From Selaginella moellendorffii (lineage: Eukaryota; Streptophyta; Lycopodiopsida; Selaginellales; Selaginellaceae), in NCBI RefSeq assembly GCF_000143415.4, contig NW_003314291.1, forward strand, positions 1,720,935 through 1,784,934: DNA of 64,000 nt, read 5' to 3'. Positions 42,386-56,200 of the stretch are shown piece by piece (the stretch's first letter is position 1; every line of letters begins with the position of its first letter). The position numbers and the translations under genes were made by a program. Below the pieces are notes generated by a model. The model saw only the letters and a list, made by a program, of their open reading frames with translations, was not told where the DNA came from and ran no database searches.

Positions 42386-42486
42386 GATTGTAGCAAATGC
42401 AGATTAGGGGTTCGATTCCCCGAGAAGCAACATCATCTTCTGCTTTACTTTCTTGATGCGTCCCTCTACTACGCCCTAGCGTTGCG

Positions 42487-45400
42487 ATGCGAGTCGTGGT
42501 TGCGTGGGCAGATCACGCGGTAAGTCGTCCTCCAGCTGCCCGCCCACCGCTCTCACTTGCAATGCAGCCGGAGCACCTGCAAGCACCGAAGGCCGTCTGC
42601 TACGACTTGGCATTCAGGCCTGGTACCCACATACTAGCTACTATGCATAACTTGCTAACTCATGACCACGCCCCGTAGATGGAAGCCAGCTTATTGCTGC
42701 AGTGGGTAGCCGAGTCCTCATGTATGATGCAGCAACCGGCGACCTTTTGCATTCGCTCAAAGGTGGAAGGATGGACAAATCTCTCTTTATAATGTATGTT
42801 GCCACCCTTGCAGGCCACAAAGGTGCGGTCTACTGCCTTGCCTACTCTCGTGATGGGAAACGCTTTGCTTCGGGGGGTGCTGACAAGACCATCATCGTGT
42901 GGACCTACAAGGCACGAGGCGCTGCTGCACAGCTCCTCCTCCTCACCTGTGGATGGTGTGTGTGTGTGTGTGTCACAGGCCGAAGGCATTCTCAAATACA
43001 GCCACGCCCACTCCATTCAGTGCCTTGCATATAACCCAGTCACCCAACAGGTGGGACGTCTGGACGCAAAAGCCCTGCCTGCTTGATTGAATTCCATTTG
43101 CGTGAAGCTTGCGAGTGGGACGGCCAGCGATTTCGGGATTTGGTCCCCTGAACAAAAGTCAGTCTTGAAACACACAACCGTGTCCAAGGTTGGTTTGGGT
43201 GGCTGAAAACGCTACTGACATCACATATGAATGTCAGGTGCTTTGTGCGTCCTGGACCAAGGATGGCCAGATCCTGGCTCTTGGCATGTTCACTGGCCAC
43301 GTCTACCTCTGTGACAGATTCGGAAACGAACAAGTGAGCGGCTGTGCGGGATTGGATTCATCCATATTCACAAATGTTTGTCCCACCAGGCCATGATCGA
43401 AAAGTCTTCTCCAGTTTGGTCCCTGCAGTGGAACGTCCACAACAGAGCCTCTGATACCCTAGCAGTGGCCTGCTGGGATGGCACACTCACATTCTTCAAC
43501 ATATCAGGCAAGCAGGTTTGCTTCGCTGGGTTTTTTGAAAAAGCATGCGTCTACCTGTGGTCTTGCCAGTTTGGGAGATGCACAGACTTGGGCTTCGATC
43601 CCTGCAGCATCTCGTACACGTGTGATGGCAGGTATCTCTGCGTTGCTGGCTCTGGTCGAAAGGTGATGAGCTCCACTGGCTGCCCTTTCCGTCGACTACC
43701 CTGCCCTCCACTTGCAGGTAGAGCTTCTGTCCAACGAAGGCATCCAACTTACCACGATATGTGAGACGAGCGATTGGGTTTGGGCCGTTCGCTCTCACCC
43801 CAAGGCAGACTACGTTGCGGTGGGATGCAATGATGGGAGCATCTCTATGTTGCAGCTGGTGTTTTCAATGGTAATGCCATGTCCGAGTAAGGTCTTATAT
43901 GTCTTGTATGCCTCAGGTTCACAGCTTATACCAAGAAAGGTACGCATACAGAGACGCACTGACCAGTGTCGTTGTCCAGAACCTCATCTCCAAAGAAAAG
44001 GTTTAGCCTTCATCCCTCAACCCTTTGCTCACAACATTGTGCAATGCCAGGTCCGTATCAAGTGTCACGACTACGTGAAGAGAATTGCAGTTTATCAAGA
44101 CAACCTGGCAATACAGATGCCTACCAAAATCATTGTGTATCAATTGCATGGAAGTGGCTTTGCTGCATCTGACTATCAAGTTCTCGCAAAGCTTAACGGA
44201 CGGATGGAATGCAACCTACTGGTACTTACGTCACGCCACTTCATTCTGTGCCACGTAAGACTTGTCTCTAACCTTTCCTTCTCTTGCTGAGATGGCTTCG
44301 GATGGCAGGAAACGGAGCTGCAGCTTTATTCCTTGTCTGGGACGAAAGAACGTGAATGGTTTCTTGATTCCTCAATTCGCTATATCAAGGTGAGCTCTCT
44401 TTTTCTTGTTGTCCCCTTTTATGGTCCGACAAGTACAGGTTTGTGGAGGACCGGTAGGAGGAGAAGGTTTGCTTGTTGGGACGAAGGCTGGACAGGTTGT
44501 ACGGCTGTGGATAAACAATGCCTTTGCAGTGAATTTGTACAGTCACAAAAATCCGGTCCGTTGCCTAGATCTATCTGCCAGCGGTTCTCGCCTTGCTATT
44601 GTTGATGAGATGTCAAACCTGGTCGTCTACGATCTCCAGGTACCGGTCAAAGGTTTACGTTCTGCTGCTTCATGCCTTTTATCCCTTCCTCAGAGTAGGA
44701 CAGTTTGTTACGAGGAAACATCCGCAAGCTCAGTGGCCTGGAACACAAAGCTGGACTCGATGCTTTGCTACTCTGGCAATGGCATGCTGAGCATCAAAAC
44801 GGCAGACTTTCCAGTGCATCGGCAGAAGCTGCAGGGCAATGTTGTTGGCTTTCAGGGGTCAAGAATGTTTAGCCTTCAGAACTTTACAATGCAGGTAAGG
44901 GAAATTCGTTTCTCCTTCAAATCTTCGGCAAATGTTGTTGGGTAGACTGTGGACGTTCCTCAATCAACAAGTATGCGGCAGTATTTGCGGACAGGGGACT
45001 ATCAGAACGCGTACCGTGTGGCTTGTATCGGAGTCACAGAGATGGACTGGCGGGAACTTGCACTTGAAGCTATGAAGGGTCAGGACTGGAAAGTAGCTCG
45101 GGCTGGCTTTATGCGTCTCAGAGACGTTCCTTTTCTCGATCTCCTAAGCCACGCAGCTGACTATCAACCTTGTCATCTTGCAGCTTGCAGATATGCGTTC
45201 CAGGTTTCTTTGCTGTTCTTATCTTCGTGGCTGTGGCTAACCTTGCCTAGCCAGGGAGATTTTGAAGCCGCTGCTCAAGCTTACTGTGAATCTGGAGAAG
45301 TTGACAAAGCAATGGAAATGTATGCCGATTTACGGATGTTTGAAAAAGCTAAAGCACTAGCCGAATGCATCCAAAACAAGGACCAGAACAACAAAGCGAA

Positions 45401-47046
45401 CGTGAGAGACATAATTCAAAGGCAAGCCGAATGGACTGAAGAGACAAACGACCACAACACCGCAGTTGACATGTACATCATTGCGGGCCAACCTCAGAAG
45501 GCTCTGAGTATTCTTGCTGCTCATGGTCCAGCACTCAAGCTTATTGAGGTAAGTTAATGTGTTCCGCCCGTTCCTTAAAGGAGGCTGCTGAAAGATGCTC
45601 TTGATTTCAGGTTTCACGAAGGCTTAACAAGTCGGATATACAGGAACTTAAACAGTGTGCATCACTAATGCACAAACATGGGTTGTATACCCATGCTTTG
45701 GAGACATATACTAAGCTCTCTGATTTTCGGTGGGTGTTACACATTCTGTCTCTCTTTTAACTTACCTTGCAGGTCAGATCGACTTTGCTGCTCCATATAG
45801 AGCTTGAGCAATGGGAGGAAGCATTTACAGTGAAGAAACTTCACCCCGAGCTTCAAGAAGATGTGAATCTACCATATGCACAATGGCTAATCAGCAGAGA
45901 CCGATTTGAGGACGCCCATTTGGTCTACAGACAAGCCGGGCGGCCTGATCTGTCAGAACGTCTGTTTGCTCAGCTCATTGAAAACGCTGTAAGTCCTTTT
46001 CTTCCCTCACATGTCACTTGTTGTCGACTGCGTCCAGGTGAAAGAAAAGAGGTTCAAAGATGCTGCACATAGTTCGTGGTTACTGGGTATAGAAAAGCTG
46101 CAGGTCGATGGAAAATCTGAGGACGAAGACCATAGACGACTGCGGCTGTGTGCAGACATATATTATGCTTACTCCTATATAGACCAGTCCATCAGCGAAC
46201 CATTCAGAACAACCTTACCGGAGACGCTCATTGGCACTGCACGCTTCGTCCTTGCCCGAATTCCAAGGAACTCCATTGCAGGGGTTTCCGTCGCCAACAT
46301 TTTGGTTACACTTGCCCGGCATGGGGAACAACTAGGTGGGCAATTCGTTTATTCACGCCCCTCTTATCGGTTGGTCTCGGGCAGGTGAACACGACGTTGC
46401 AAAGGAAGCATACGAGCATTTGCGGCGCTTGAGGGTGCCCTCAAGCTGGGCAGACAAGCTGGAGGCTGCCACTTTAGCTTCCAGAGCTCGCGCTTTTGTC
46501 AGGACCATCGGCCCTTCCGTTTGTTTCTTATGCTCTGGGACATCTCCCTTCGTCTCCTACTTTGAAACCGACTCGTGCGCCAAATGCCGTCAGCCCAAGT
46601 TCTGGTCTTTCTCGACTTTCCGGCAGCTTCCTGTGGTAAGGTTCGGAAAGTATGGAGTTTATTGAGGCGCGCATCGTTTTGTCACGTGCCAGGTTCAAGT
46701 CTTCCTAAAGGATGGCATCACACATCAACGGGCACTGGAACTGTTGCAGCGCTACAACGAGTCTGATGTGCATGGAACAAACGTGGAGTACTTGGGCCTG
46801 CAGCACAACCTCCATACTGGACGAGTTTATATGGATGACAAAACGCTGTCTAAGCTGCAGGCCTCGCAGTTTTTCGCAGTCGTGCCAACTGGAGGTGCCA
46901 CCATTCAAGCTCGCTACTTCATAAGTCTGGAACCTTCACTGTCACTATTTCAGTGCCCATCGTGCGAGCACTTTTTTGAGTTGGAAGAGTGGGACTTCAC
47001 CGTCCTCAGGCATGGCTGCTGTGCGTTTTGCCGAAATGCTATGTAA
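42487..47046 (+). CDS. IFT122: Intraflagellar transport protein IFT122 (IFT-A)
   Basis: A large multi-exon gene with short introns. The N-terminal half holds WD40 repeats: [63 protein letters not shown] with WDGTLTFFN, and later [17 protein letters not shown]. The middle and end form an alpha-solenoid ([20 protein letters not shown], ...[13 protein letters not shown]). The C-terminus has zinc-type Cys pairs (SCAKC and FQCPSC...CCAFC). This matches IFT122, a core IFT-A subunit that returns cargo in cilia. The gene starts 102 bp after mtACP and ends at 47046. Plants without swimming sperm have lost IFT. Exon edges are not all fixed. Finding it intact implies a working flagellum. Confidence 0.85.
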
Positions 47047-47177
47047 AAAGGGAATATTCTAGAACCGCAAGGGCTTTCTTTTCTTTCCTTGTTCGTGCTT
47101 CCCGGGGGCCTCTAATTTCCTTCACTTGCGTAGGCCCTCATGACCGAAAAAAGCTTCTTGTTGTTGTGCGATGCGAC

Positions 47178-50100
47178 ATGGTCAAGCTTCAAGACATCAT
47201 TCGGGATCAAGACTATATGATGTACATGGAGCGTGCAAACAGACTAGGTCTCGTTGATGAGGTTGCCAGTTTGGAGGAGGAGATGATCTTGAAAAGGTGT
47301 CAGGTATCTGAATGGCTAGCTCAGGTAATCCAAACATGGGATGCGGACAGACCGGCACTAGAAAAGCGTATAGAAGATGCGAGGAAAATTGGATTGGATG
47401 AGGTCGCCATGAAAACGGAGGCTGCCATATCAGCAAGGGAGAATGTAGTCGCACGGAGCATAGAGGTAGCCATTGACAAAGAGTTACACAGCGCGTTTGA
47501 GCAGTGGCTACAAAATGCACAAAGAATGGGTATGGACGATCTTGTCAGGAAGTCTAGCGTTGCTTTCAAAGCGAGAATGAAAAGTATTGAGCTGCAACTT
47601 CTGCAAAAGGCAACATCTGGCACAAAAGAAGAGTTTATTGCTATGTCTGAAAGAGCTCATTCCCTAGGCTTAACTGCAGCAGTGAACCGTTCCAGAAGAA
47701 TAGTATATAAAAGGGTTTCTGGGCTCTTCAGTGTTGCTGGACATGCTCAGCAAACAAATGCTGAACAGTGGAATTCGCTACAAGAACGAGCAGACGCCCT
47801 GGGCATCAGTCGCGAAGTATTGGATCATATAGCAGGACACTGCGATAAACGAAGTTTGGAGACGATAGATCATGATAGACCAGCTACAGTGACGCATGAG
47901 CCGGCTGTGGTTGAAGCTAATGTACCATTGTGGTCAATGATGCAGAATTGGACAGAAATAAATCAAGTAAGGAAGAGGTGGCAGAGAAGCATGGAAATTT
48001 CTGAACAGGCGCAAGTAGCCATAAATGCGTCTCCCATCAAAATGAGGGCCATGGATACACGGATTATTTCTGCAAGTCCAAGGCAGCAAGGCGTCGATTA
48101 CGAGAGTGAGTGTGATGAAAAGCATGATTCTGAACCATTACGATCTGAGAGCAGCAAAGAAATGGACATGGACGCAATTTTGTGCATGCCTTTGATTCTT
48201 ACCCGACACACCATCGAGCAAAAGCTGGGCTGTTCTCCAAATAACCTACAGTGGGTGACAAAACTGGACTTGAGCCATGAAGGTCTTACTTCCCTCGGAG
48301 ATGGGGTGATATCTGAATGGTGTCCCAGGATAATAGCTCTTACTTGTGATATGAATCGTCTAACCACACTGAAGGATGCTTTTCTTGGGTGTGAGCAGCA
48401 GGTAGAGCATGTTTCGGCACGAAACAACTTCATATCGGATCTTTCGGGCTTGCAGAGCTTATGTAGTTTAGAAAGTCTTCACCTCGATGGGAATAATCTT
48501 ATTAGTCTTGGTCCTTGGTGCCAGAAGACTCAAGAGGTGACGGTTAATTATAATTACTGTGTGAAGCTCAAAGAGCTCACCCTGAGCTGCAACAGAATAG
48601 CCAAAATATCAAAGATGGGAGTCTTTTGTCCGTGTCTTCAAGTTTTAGACCTTGCATCAAACCACCTCGTCACCATGGGTACAGCATTGACTGGGCTAAA
48701 CCAGCTACGAGTACTAGATGTTGGACAGAACAGGCTCAAAGGCCCGAGTCTGTGGGACGCATTGAGAAACTGTCCTCTCCTTATTTCGCTTGTAGCCTCA
48801 AGAAATCGGCTTACAGATCTCCCATCTTTTGCGGGAAGTGTCCTCTTGCGTGAACTGTGGCTTAACGGTAACGCTATTCGAAAGTTGTCTTCTGTGGCTT
48901 GGATGCCAAACTTACAAAGGTTATACCTTCAAGATAATTCGATTGACACGGTTGAGCCTCTATGGGGCTGCCCAGCACTGGAGGTACCTCTAATTCCTAG
49001 TGAACATAGACACCTTTGACCTCCAACTGTCTTGGCTGCAGGTGCTTGACTTGTCGTTCAATTCAATATCTGATTTGACTCAGTTGCGTCAACTTGCGTG
49101 CTTTATACATTTGCGGTCTTTGCAGCTGAATGACAATCCTGTTTCTGAGCACGTGGAGTATGTGGATACTGTTCTAAACGCTGTGCCTTGGTTGATCGAG
49201 CTTGACAATGAGGCAGTAGGAGAAAGCACTAAAAGCGAGGTCGTCAAAACGATTTTTCTAAACGTAATGCGTGTTATTGGGATGCAATATCTTCATGAAA
49301 AAGCTGCACGAAATGAAATAATTTCCTCAGTATGCGAAAAGCCGGATGAGATTCAAATGGTGGTGATCAAGTGCACAACTCAGAATCAATCCTATCAGTG
49401 GTTCCAGCATCCGACTGCGATTTCTGGGCACAACCAGGATTTGGAGCATCATACTCTTCCCTTAGATACGTTCCGAAACGGCTCAGCTTGTTGGATTATC
49501 CTGCGGGCAGCAGTGCTCGAAGCTCTTCAGTACGACAGTATAAGATCTACCCTGGCAGCTTCGGGATTGGAACATGTTAATGAGAAAGGCCTCTGCTTAT
49601 CCACCGACATGCGAGCAAAGCTGGACGTGCTATGTAGCTTACAGATGTGTTCGAAGCAGAGGGAAAAGCTTTTACTTGCAAGCAAGGATTTTTCAGCTGA
49701 AAGAGATGACTATGTCAATACAAGAAAAAATGACTTGGAAATTTGCTTGGAGGAACACGTCAGCTTTCAAAACACCTCGTGGGCAGCTTTGACAAGAAAG
49801 AATGAGGCTACTAATGCCATACAAGCTCTATGGAAAGGAAGGACAATGCAAAAAAAAATTGCGTTATTGAATCGCCATAAAACAAAAGAATCCTTTATTA
49901 AGCTGCAGGCTCTTTGGAGAGGGTATTCATTTCGCAAAAAATTAAAAGGAGCAATTGCAAGCTCCAAGTACATCGACAACGACACTTTTGACTACGGCCT
50001 TGTTGACGAAGAGCATTTCTTTGTTGATGATAACCAATTCGGGTGTTCAAAAGTAAGTCCATTCAATTTGTGCTGTCACTTTACAAGGACATTTCCGATT

Positions 50101-50733
50101 GGTCAGGATATAATCGTTGGCTCAGCATCTTCTGGTCAATTGCAGGACGTAGATTGCTTACTCCGGTGTCTCCTTAATAGGAGCAATCGAACTGAATCTA
50201 AGGTAAGAATGCCATTGATTCTGTAGCATGACTTGCATGGTATCAGCTTGGCGACGAACCGGAGATAAAGAACGAACTGGCACAGATAGCTGATGAATGG
50301 TGCGTAACTCTCCCGGTTGATACTTGTTTTCAACTTGTACAATGCACAGGGGATTTAAAAGCGCAACAACTATCAAACAGTTCATGAAAGCTTGTAGAAA
50401 GGTGAAAAGACCAGCTAAAATATTAAAATCATTCATACACGGTATGGCATTATTTTTCATCCTTTGGAAGATTACGTTTGCAATGGTACAGATCCACAAA
50501 AACGATTACTGTTATCTAAAATCAATGCAGGAGTTTCAAGTGAAAGAAAAAGATTGCCAAGTAAGTGTTGGAGCTGCCATGACTAAGTTTATGGTGTGTT
50601 TTTGGTAGATATAAAGAAAAAACTTCGCAAGTCTTCCCATGACAATGAGGATGTAATAAGTCGCTCACATCTCACGCGGCCGAAAGATGTTTTAAAGCCC
50701 AGTGTGTATTGCTTTGTCGACAAAATGGTTTGA
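47178..50733 (+). CDS. LRR and IQ-motif protein (LRRIQ1-like)
   Basis: A long first exon from the ATG at 47178 runs to about 48983, the second begins at about 49042, and at least four short exons follow to a stop at about 50733. The N-terminal region is coiled-coil (SVEMARANRLGLVDEV and repeats). Then leucine-rich repeats run from LQWVTKLDLSHEGLTSLG to LDLSFNSISDLTQLRQL, capped by VPWLIELDN. Two IQ motifs follow (AIQALWKGRTMQKK and IKLQALWRGYSFRKK), which bind calmodulin. The end has DEWGFKSATTIKQFM, like the EWGF..PATA tail of LRRIQ1. LRRIQ1 is linked to ciliary radial spokes in animals. The order LRR-then-IQ and this tail favour LRRIQ1; the exact cellular role here is inferred. Confidence 0.75.
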
Positions 50734-50866
50734 TGCGAATATTCTTCCGAAGTGCATATGGGGTTTTGAATCTCCCGCCATATGACATGCCCTAATCCGG
50801 AGTCAGGGGTTTTGGAAAGGTAGCTTCATTTTGGCGGCGGTCTGACCTTGTTAGAGTTCATTCAAG

Positions 50867-51929
50867 ATGAATAACAATCTTTTGACGGAAAGGGCGATTA
50901 GAGATGTTTTTGAGGTGACGAGCTACATTACTTTTGGTAGCGAAGATGCACCACTGCAATATGGACTTAAGGCTCGTAAGTGTCATCACTATGTTTGAAC
51001 GATCAACTTGTTGTCTATGATGCAGCACTCCGGTCTGCAATCACGGGCAAACATATGGTTACAAATCCGGCAAAGAAGGGAAAAACAGTAGATGTCTACT
51101 TTCAAAAAGAGCATCCGTGGGTGTCTGATGTAAGTCTGGAAGACGAACCGCATAAACACTATAATTATTTGTAACAGTTACCTGGAAATCTCAGGGAGAC
51201 CCCTACAAAGACCGCATGGGATACCGAGAGCTTCAACCTGAGAAATATAAAGGCTTCTTATCTTCAGACTTTACAAAGAGGGATGAGTTTAGCAATACAA
51301 TGCGCACCAATCAATATCGGGAAATGCTTGAGGTGAACTGGACTTTTCTATTTCAATACAGCATATAATGACTCGCTTGATAACAGGTTGATAATAAACA
51401 CAGCAAAAAGACCTTGGCTGCAATGACAGAGCAGATTGCTGAACTGGCTGATGGAAAAGAAGAGAAGCGAGTTCCAACGCGGGTATAGAGTTTTTTTTTT
51501 TTTTTTTTTTGTTTTGTTTCTCCTTTCTATACTTTTGGTTGTGAAACAGTTTGAAGGGCCAAAGTATTTGTATGATATTGGAAACCCAGGCCTGGCAGTN
51601 NNNNNNNNNNNNNNNNNNNNNNNNNNNNNNNNNNNNNNNNNNNNNNNNNNNNNNNNNNNNNNNNNNNNNNNNNNNNNNNNNNNNNNNNNNNNNNNNNNNN
51701 NNNNNNNNNNNNNNNNNNNNNNNNNNNNNNNNNNNNNNNNNNNNNNNNNNNNNNNNNNCAGACAGCGTCTGATGAAATAGGCAGGCATGCTAACTCGTTT
51801 GGATATACAAAGCCACACTTTGCACACAAGCCAATTATAGAAGACACTTTTTATCGTCAGAAAAACATTTTTTTTCCTGCTAAGACTAGAACGAACTTTG
51901 TTCAACAAGCGAATCCTGTTGAAGACTAA
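50867..51929 (+). CDS. Unidentified gene, possibly flagellar, crossing a gap
   Basis: Exons can be followed in frame: a start MNNNLLTERAIRDVFEVTSY at 50867; then APLRSAITGKHMVTNPAKKG with QKEHPWVSD; GDPYKDRMGYRELQPEKYKG and DEFSNTMRTNQYREMLE; VDNKHSKKTLAAMTEQIAEL; and FEGPKYLYDIGNPG, which runs into 159 unread bases. After the gap the frame continues GRHANSFGYTKPHFAHKPII and ends ...QANPVED with TAA at 51927. This looks like a small basic protein with a TNP.KKG motif and a DPYKDRMGY segment, both seen in axonemal microtubule inner proteins, but I cannot place it in one family. The context (next to IFT122 and LRRIQ1) suggests a flagellar role (inference). Confidence 0.55.
51600..51758. other. 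Assembly gap (159 N)
   Basis: A run of N inside the unidentified gene. Frames across it are unreliable; at least one exon or part of one is hidden. Confidence 0.98.
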
Positions 51930-53247
51930 TTGTTTTTCAATGCGATTGTTTATATTGCAACCTAAGCCATATGCAAGCGTGTACAGTATGAAAGTCCATG
52001 AATCCAAAGACGAATATAGTCACCAATAGTTAAGGGAATAAACCACATATTCTATATTGCAGCAGTAAACAACAATAGTAAAGTAGAAACTTGCTTCAAG
52101 CATTTTTACTGTTACCATCCCCGGCTACAGAACTATATCATTTTCTTAAATATAAAAGCAGGTCCTTATAAACTATAGACGATCTTTTTGTTCTGTGGGT
52201 TTCTAAGAGGTTAAGAAAGGCACAGCATTCCGGGACAAAGATAAAAGAAAAGAAATGCAGAAAACGAAGAACTGCATAATATTTACAACTGAAAATAACG
52301 TGAAACATAGTCCCCATAAACGTATATTATAGGCCTGCTCTAACATTGGCATATTGATCTACTATATTTTCAATCCTGCGCCCTAAAAGCGAAACCAGAT
52401 TTTCTTAATTTGTATATTGCAGTTAATCTAAAGTGTTTTTTTTTTTTCTTTTATGAAAACCTGAGTCCAGGAACACGGATGGATGGATTACATTTTTAAT
52501 TTCATTATACTTTATTTCAATGCAACTCTATGAAGTAGCATACGAGGGAGATAAAATGTTAGCTTGCTGGCTCAGGCTCAAGCAGTACGAAAAGGCCATC
52601 ATCTAGTGCAATGTTGTCCATTGCTCAAAAGATAGCTTAGAGTTTTTTCTCTTTTATGCTGTACAGTACCACAGCATAGCATAAGGTGAGGTGTTTTTGG
52701 TTTAGATTCTGAAGTAATCCGGCATTTTTGGTGAATGCTTATTGTTGAGGTCTGCCAGTATTATGCGACTCATTTTCCAGTAGCAGTCCAAAGTTTTTAT
52801 GAAACAAGCCGCAAATACCACTTCAGACCATGGCAGCAACTTGCCTCAGAGAATTCATTTTTAGGAGGTTCTTTAGAAAAAGCATATTTGAGCATTTACT
52901 GTATAATATTTAATGACCTTGTATTGCATAGTTTAAAGTGCGCTTTTGTTAAATACATGTAGCTTTTACATATTCAGGAGCTCATGGCGAAACTGGCTGT
53001 CTTTTGACCTTTTCTATGTCATTCTCTATTTCTCTAAGACTGCACAATAATCGAAGTTAGAATAGAAATAGAAAGACATCTCGAACACACCGTAACCGGA
53101 GCTCTAGTTGACGTTGCTTCACAATCAGGGGATTTGGTGCAGAACGTACTTCTTGGTCTGATCCTGCCCCTGGGGGTGGAATCCAAAGAGGATTGTACAC
53201 CTGTACTAAGCTACCAAAATCAGAATCTTATAATTATATGTTTGGAA
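51930..53247. other. Intergenic AT-rich region
   Basis: About 1.3 kb between two convergent genes. It is AT-rich with homopolymer T runs (near 52436-52448). No coding sequence, RNA gene or clear repeat is recognised. It should hold both 3' ends. Confidence 0.45.
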
Positions 53248-56200
53248 TCAGACCCTTGTTTCATCACAGGCCGTGTCATCTTCTGTTTCCTTCACATCTT
53301 TAAATTTTGCTCTGTTACGATTTCTTGATACTCTCCGTCCAAGGGCAAAGATTATACACAAGAAACTTAAGGACGCCAATCCAATCGAACCAACTGTAGC
53401 GCCGTATATCCGGGCCTCCTTCACTGAAAACGACAAAAACGTTTAATAAAAGATATATTTTAAATTTTGCTTACTGTAAGCCCACCAAGCACTTCTGGGA
53501 ACCGCTATGAATATAATAATTAGTTTTTGCGCTATAAGTGGATGTAAGAAATCCGAAGGACAGGTTTCAGAGCAACCAAAGTTTCCCATGTCATTGACAA
53601 TCAAAGTAAGCACTTCGCCATCCACAGTTCCCTGTGTAAGAGTACCAATTAACCTTAACATAAATAAGAGCATGATTAACTTACATTGTAGGTTATGGTG
53701 GACAACGCGATGTTACATTCTGCCACTGTACCACGAAATCTCACTGCCTGGGCCTGGACACTAAAGAAGCCGTTTGAAATTATAGCTGAAAGACAGGGCT
53801 CCCACATGTAGCTGTTCTCCAGTCTGTATTCCGCACTAGTTACAGAACTTTGGGGTAGCAAAATTGTAAGGGAACCAGAACTTGTCTCGAGCGTGATCTC
53901 CAAATTGTGTATTCTCCCATCCTCTGGCCAAAAAGTGCTGTTACAACTAACTGACGTCCAATGAGATATACCTCTAATATCAGAAGCATCGGGATCTCCC
54001 ACAGAAATGCCTGCGATAGGATTTTTCACTTTGAATGCCACCGTATTGCCTGATAAGGGCTTCAGGCTACCATCATATTGTTTCAAAACATAGTCCGGTG
54101 CACTTATAAACGGCGGGTCATTGAAGGGAAGAACCTGAACTGGAATGCTGACAGTATCTCCAGTGTTGTTGCTATTCCTTATTGACAACATCAGCGTATC
54201 GTTACCATTGTAATGACTATCACTGTATTAACGAAGGTTAGCTTTTGCAAATTAAGAAGGGATATGAACTAACCCAATATAAAGGAAGTTTTGAATTGCC
54301 TTGTTGATAGCGTCCGAATTGCCTAATAAAGTTATATTATAACCAAATGTTGTTTTATTTCCCATGTCATGCCACAACTGGGGCGCGTCCCCAGGAAGAT
54401 ACAAGTGTCCATGCTCGGCAAACACGTCCAATGTAAGAAGTTCTGTATTATTCGTGTAACTCAAATATAGTTCATTAAAATCGCTGTTAGCGAAATGCAA
54501 TGAATATATGAACTAGAAATTTGTGACAGCGTACTCTGAAGTCGAAATGGACTGGCCTTCAATGCCTATCAATGCTTTGGGCCAAAATGTGAATTCTGGC
54601 GGCTCCGTACGAACAGAAACGAAAACAAGTCCATTTGCTGATTGGTTCGGGGAAGAAGGGCTTGTAACCGTTAAGACATATATGAACATATCGTTCCCCT
54701 TGTATCCCTTTCTTGGAGTGTATCTGACTTTCCCGTTTTCAGCAACTACTGACCCAAATGATGGAGCCTACAAATTAAAAGCAGATTATTGATTGCTCTT
54801 CTAATTGTTACCTTGTAGAAGCCGGTCAACACCTTCTTCCCGCCATCAACAATGTCATTTGCCAATACATCAATTACTATGGACACCTCATCCCATGTCC
54901 ATATGGTGTCGTCTACAGCTTTTGGAAATGACGCCTCTGCAAGTCATTACTTTAAAAAATATTCAAAGGACATTCTAATGATTTTACCTGAGATTACGTT
55001 CACCTTTACAGGGCTTCCTGGCAATGGAATGTTGTCATAAGTGACGGTGATTGTGTATTGACCAATATCAAATATTGTATAGGCAGTTGAGTATCCCTTC
55101 CCACTATCTGAAATACTTTGGGTCAAAGATCCACCACTACCATCGATCTTCCAGCGGATTTTATCTCGCTGTCCCTGAACAAAGTTTCCGAGGGAATCTA
55201 GTAAGTAGACAGAGACCTGTTGCATAGAATTTCTTGCAATTTTTGATTGTAAACCTTCTCCAGAAATTCTTGACTGGTTGATCATTACTGGCCCTGCATT
55301 AGGGTATTAAAACGTGATGGATCCTGTGCGAATCACTTACCAGCTGCTATTGTCAGTTGTCGCTGACAGAGGACATAGTACATCCAGGTAACGGTGATGT
55401 TATAAACGCCCGCTTTTGTAGTTGTGTAGCTGATGTGATAAAGGCCGTCCAAAGTGACGTCTGGAGTCGGATTTCCTAACACGTAATAATCTCCAAGGCT
55501 CAAAGACGTTTTGACAGTCTTGCGGGATGAAATGTTTGCTTCAAATTCATATGCTGTGTCATCTGTGGAATCCAGCAACTGCAAATCAAATGATGCGGAA
55601 CCACCGACACTGGCCCCTGTGTATCCGTCACCATAACAATTACCCTTGGCTGGATCCACAATACCTGTATAAAAGGACGACAATGTTCATGATCACACGC
55701 CATTCATCTTACCGACAAAAGTTGTAAATTTAGCGGGAGATCCTTTCACACTAATGTTTCCAGCAAGTACTTGGAGTTGAAAGTTTCCTTCATGTGATGT
55801 AAATGAAACCAACACCTTTCCAAGTGTAGATGGATCCATAGCAGTCATATTCAGGTCGTCAAGAGGATAGGTGCTCGTATCTTCAAGTAATTGGAATCCA
55901 GCAGTTTGCTGAACTCTATAAAGTGTCACATCAAATAAGTATTCATCTGCAACTGGGTTGTTGTATAAATCACGTTTGTTAATGATAAATTGGACAAGGC
56001 TGTCAATCTGAAAATCATTGACGCCATATTGCCATTCAAGAAAGCAGTTAGCCATTGAAATTGGACCTGCATAAGACTAATGAACAAAGGAAACTGATCA
56101 AAGGAAAAGTCTTGCCTGGTAAAACCGTAAATGCCAGCGGAGAGTTAAAAATGGACATCGTGCCACCGCCAACTTGTACTTGATTGACTCCAGATTCAAA

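Noticed and set aside
42400..42430. aggggttcgattccccg, a perfect T-arm-like hairpin
   Set aside because: No D arm or anticodon arm lies upstream; it is in the short gap after mtACP. At most a tRNA scrap or a 3' UTR hairpin.
46989..47177. Upstream extension of the LRRIQ1-like frame into the IFT122 3' end
   Set aside because: It would overlap the last IFT122 exon in another frame and has no ATG until 47178 that starts conserved coiled-coil sequence.
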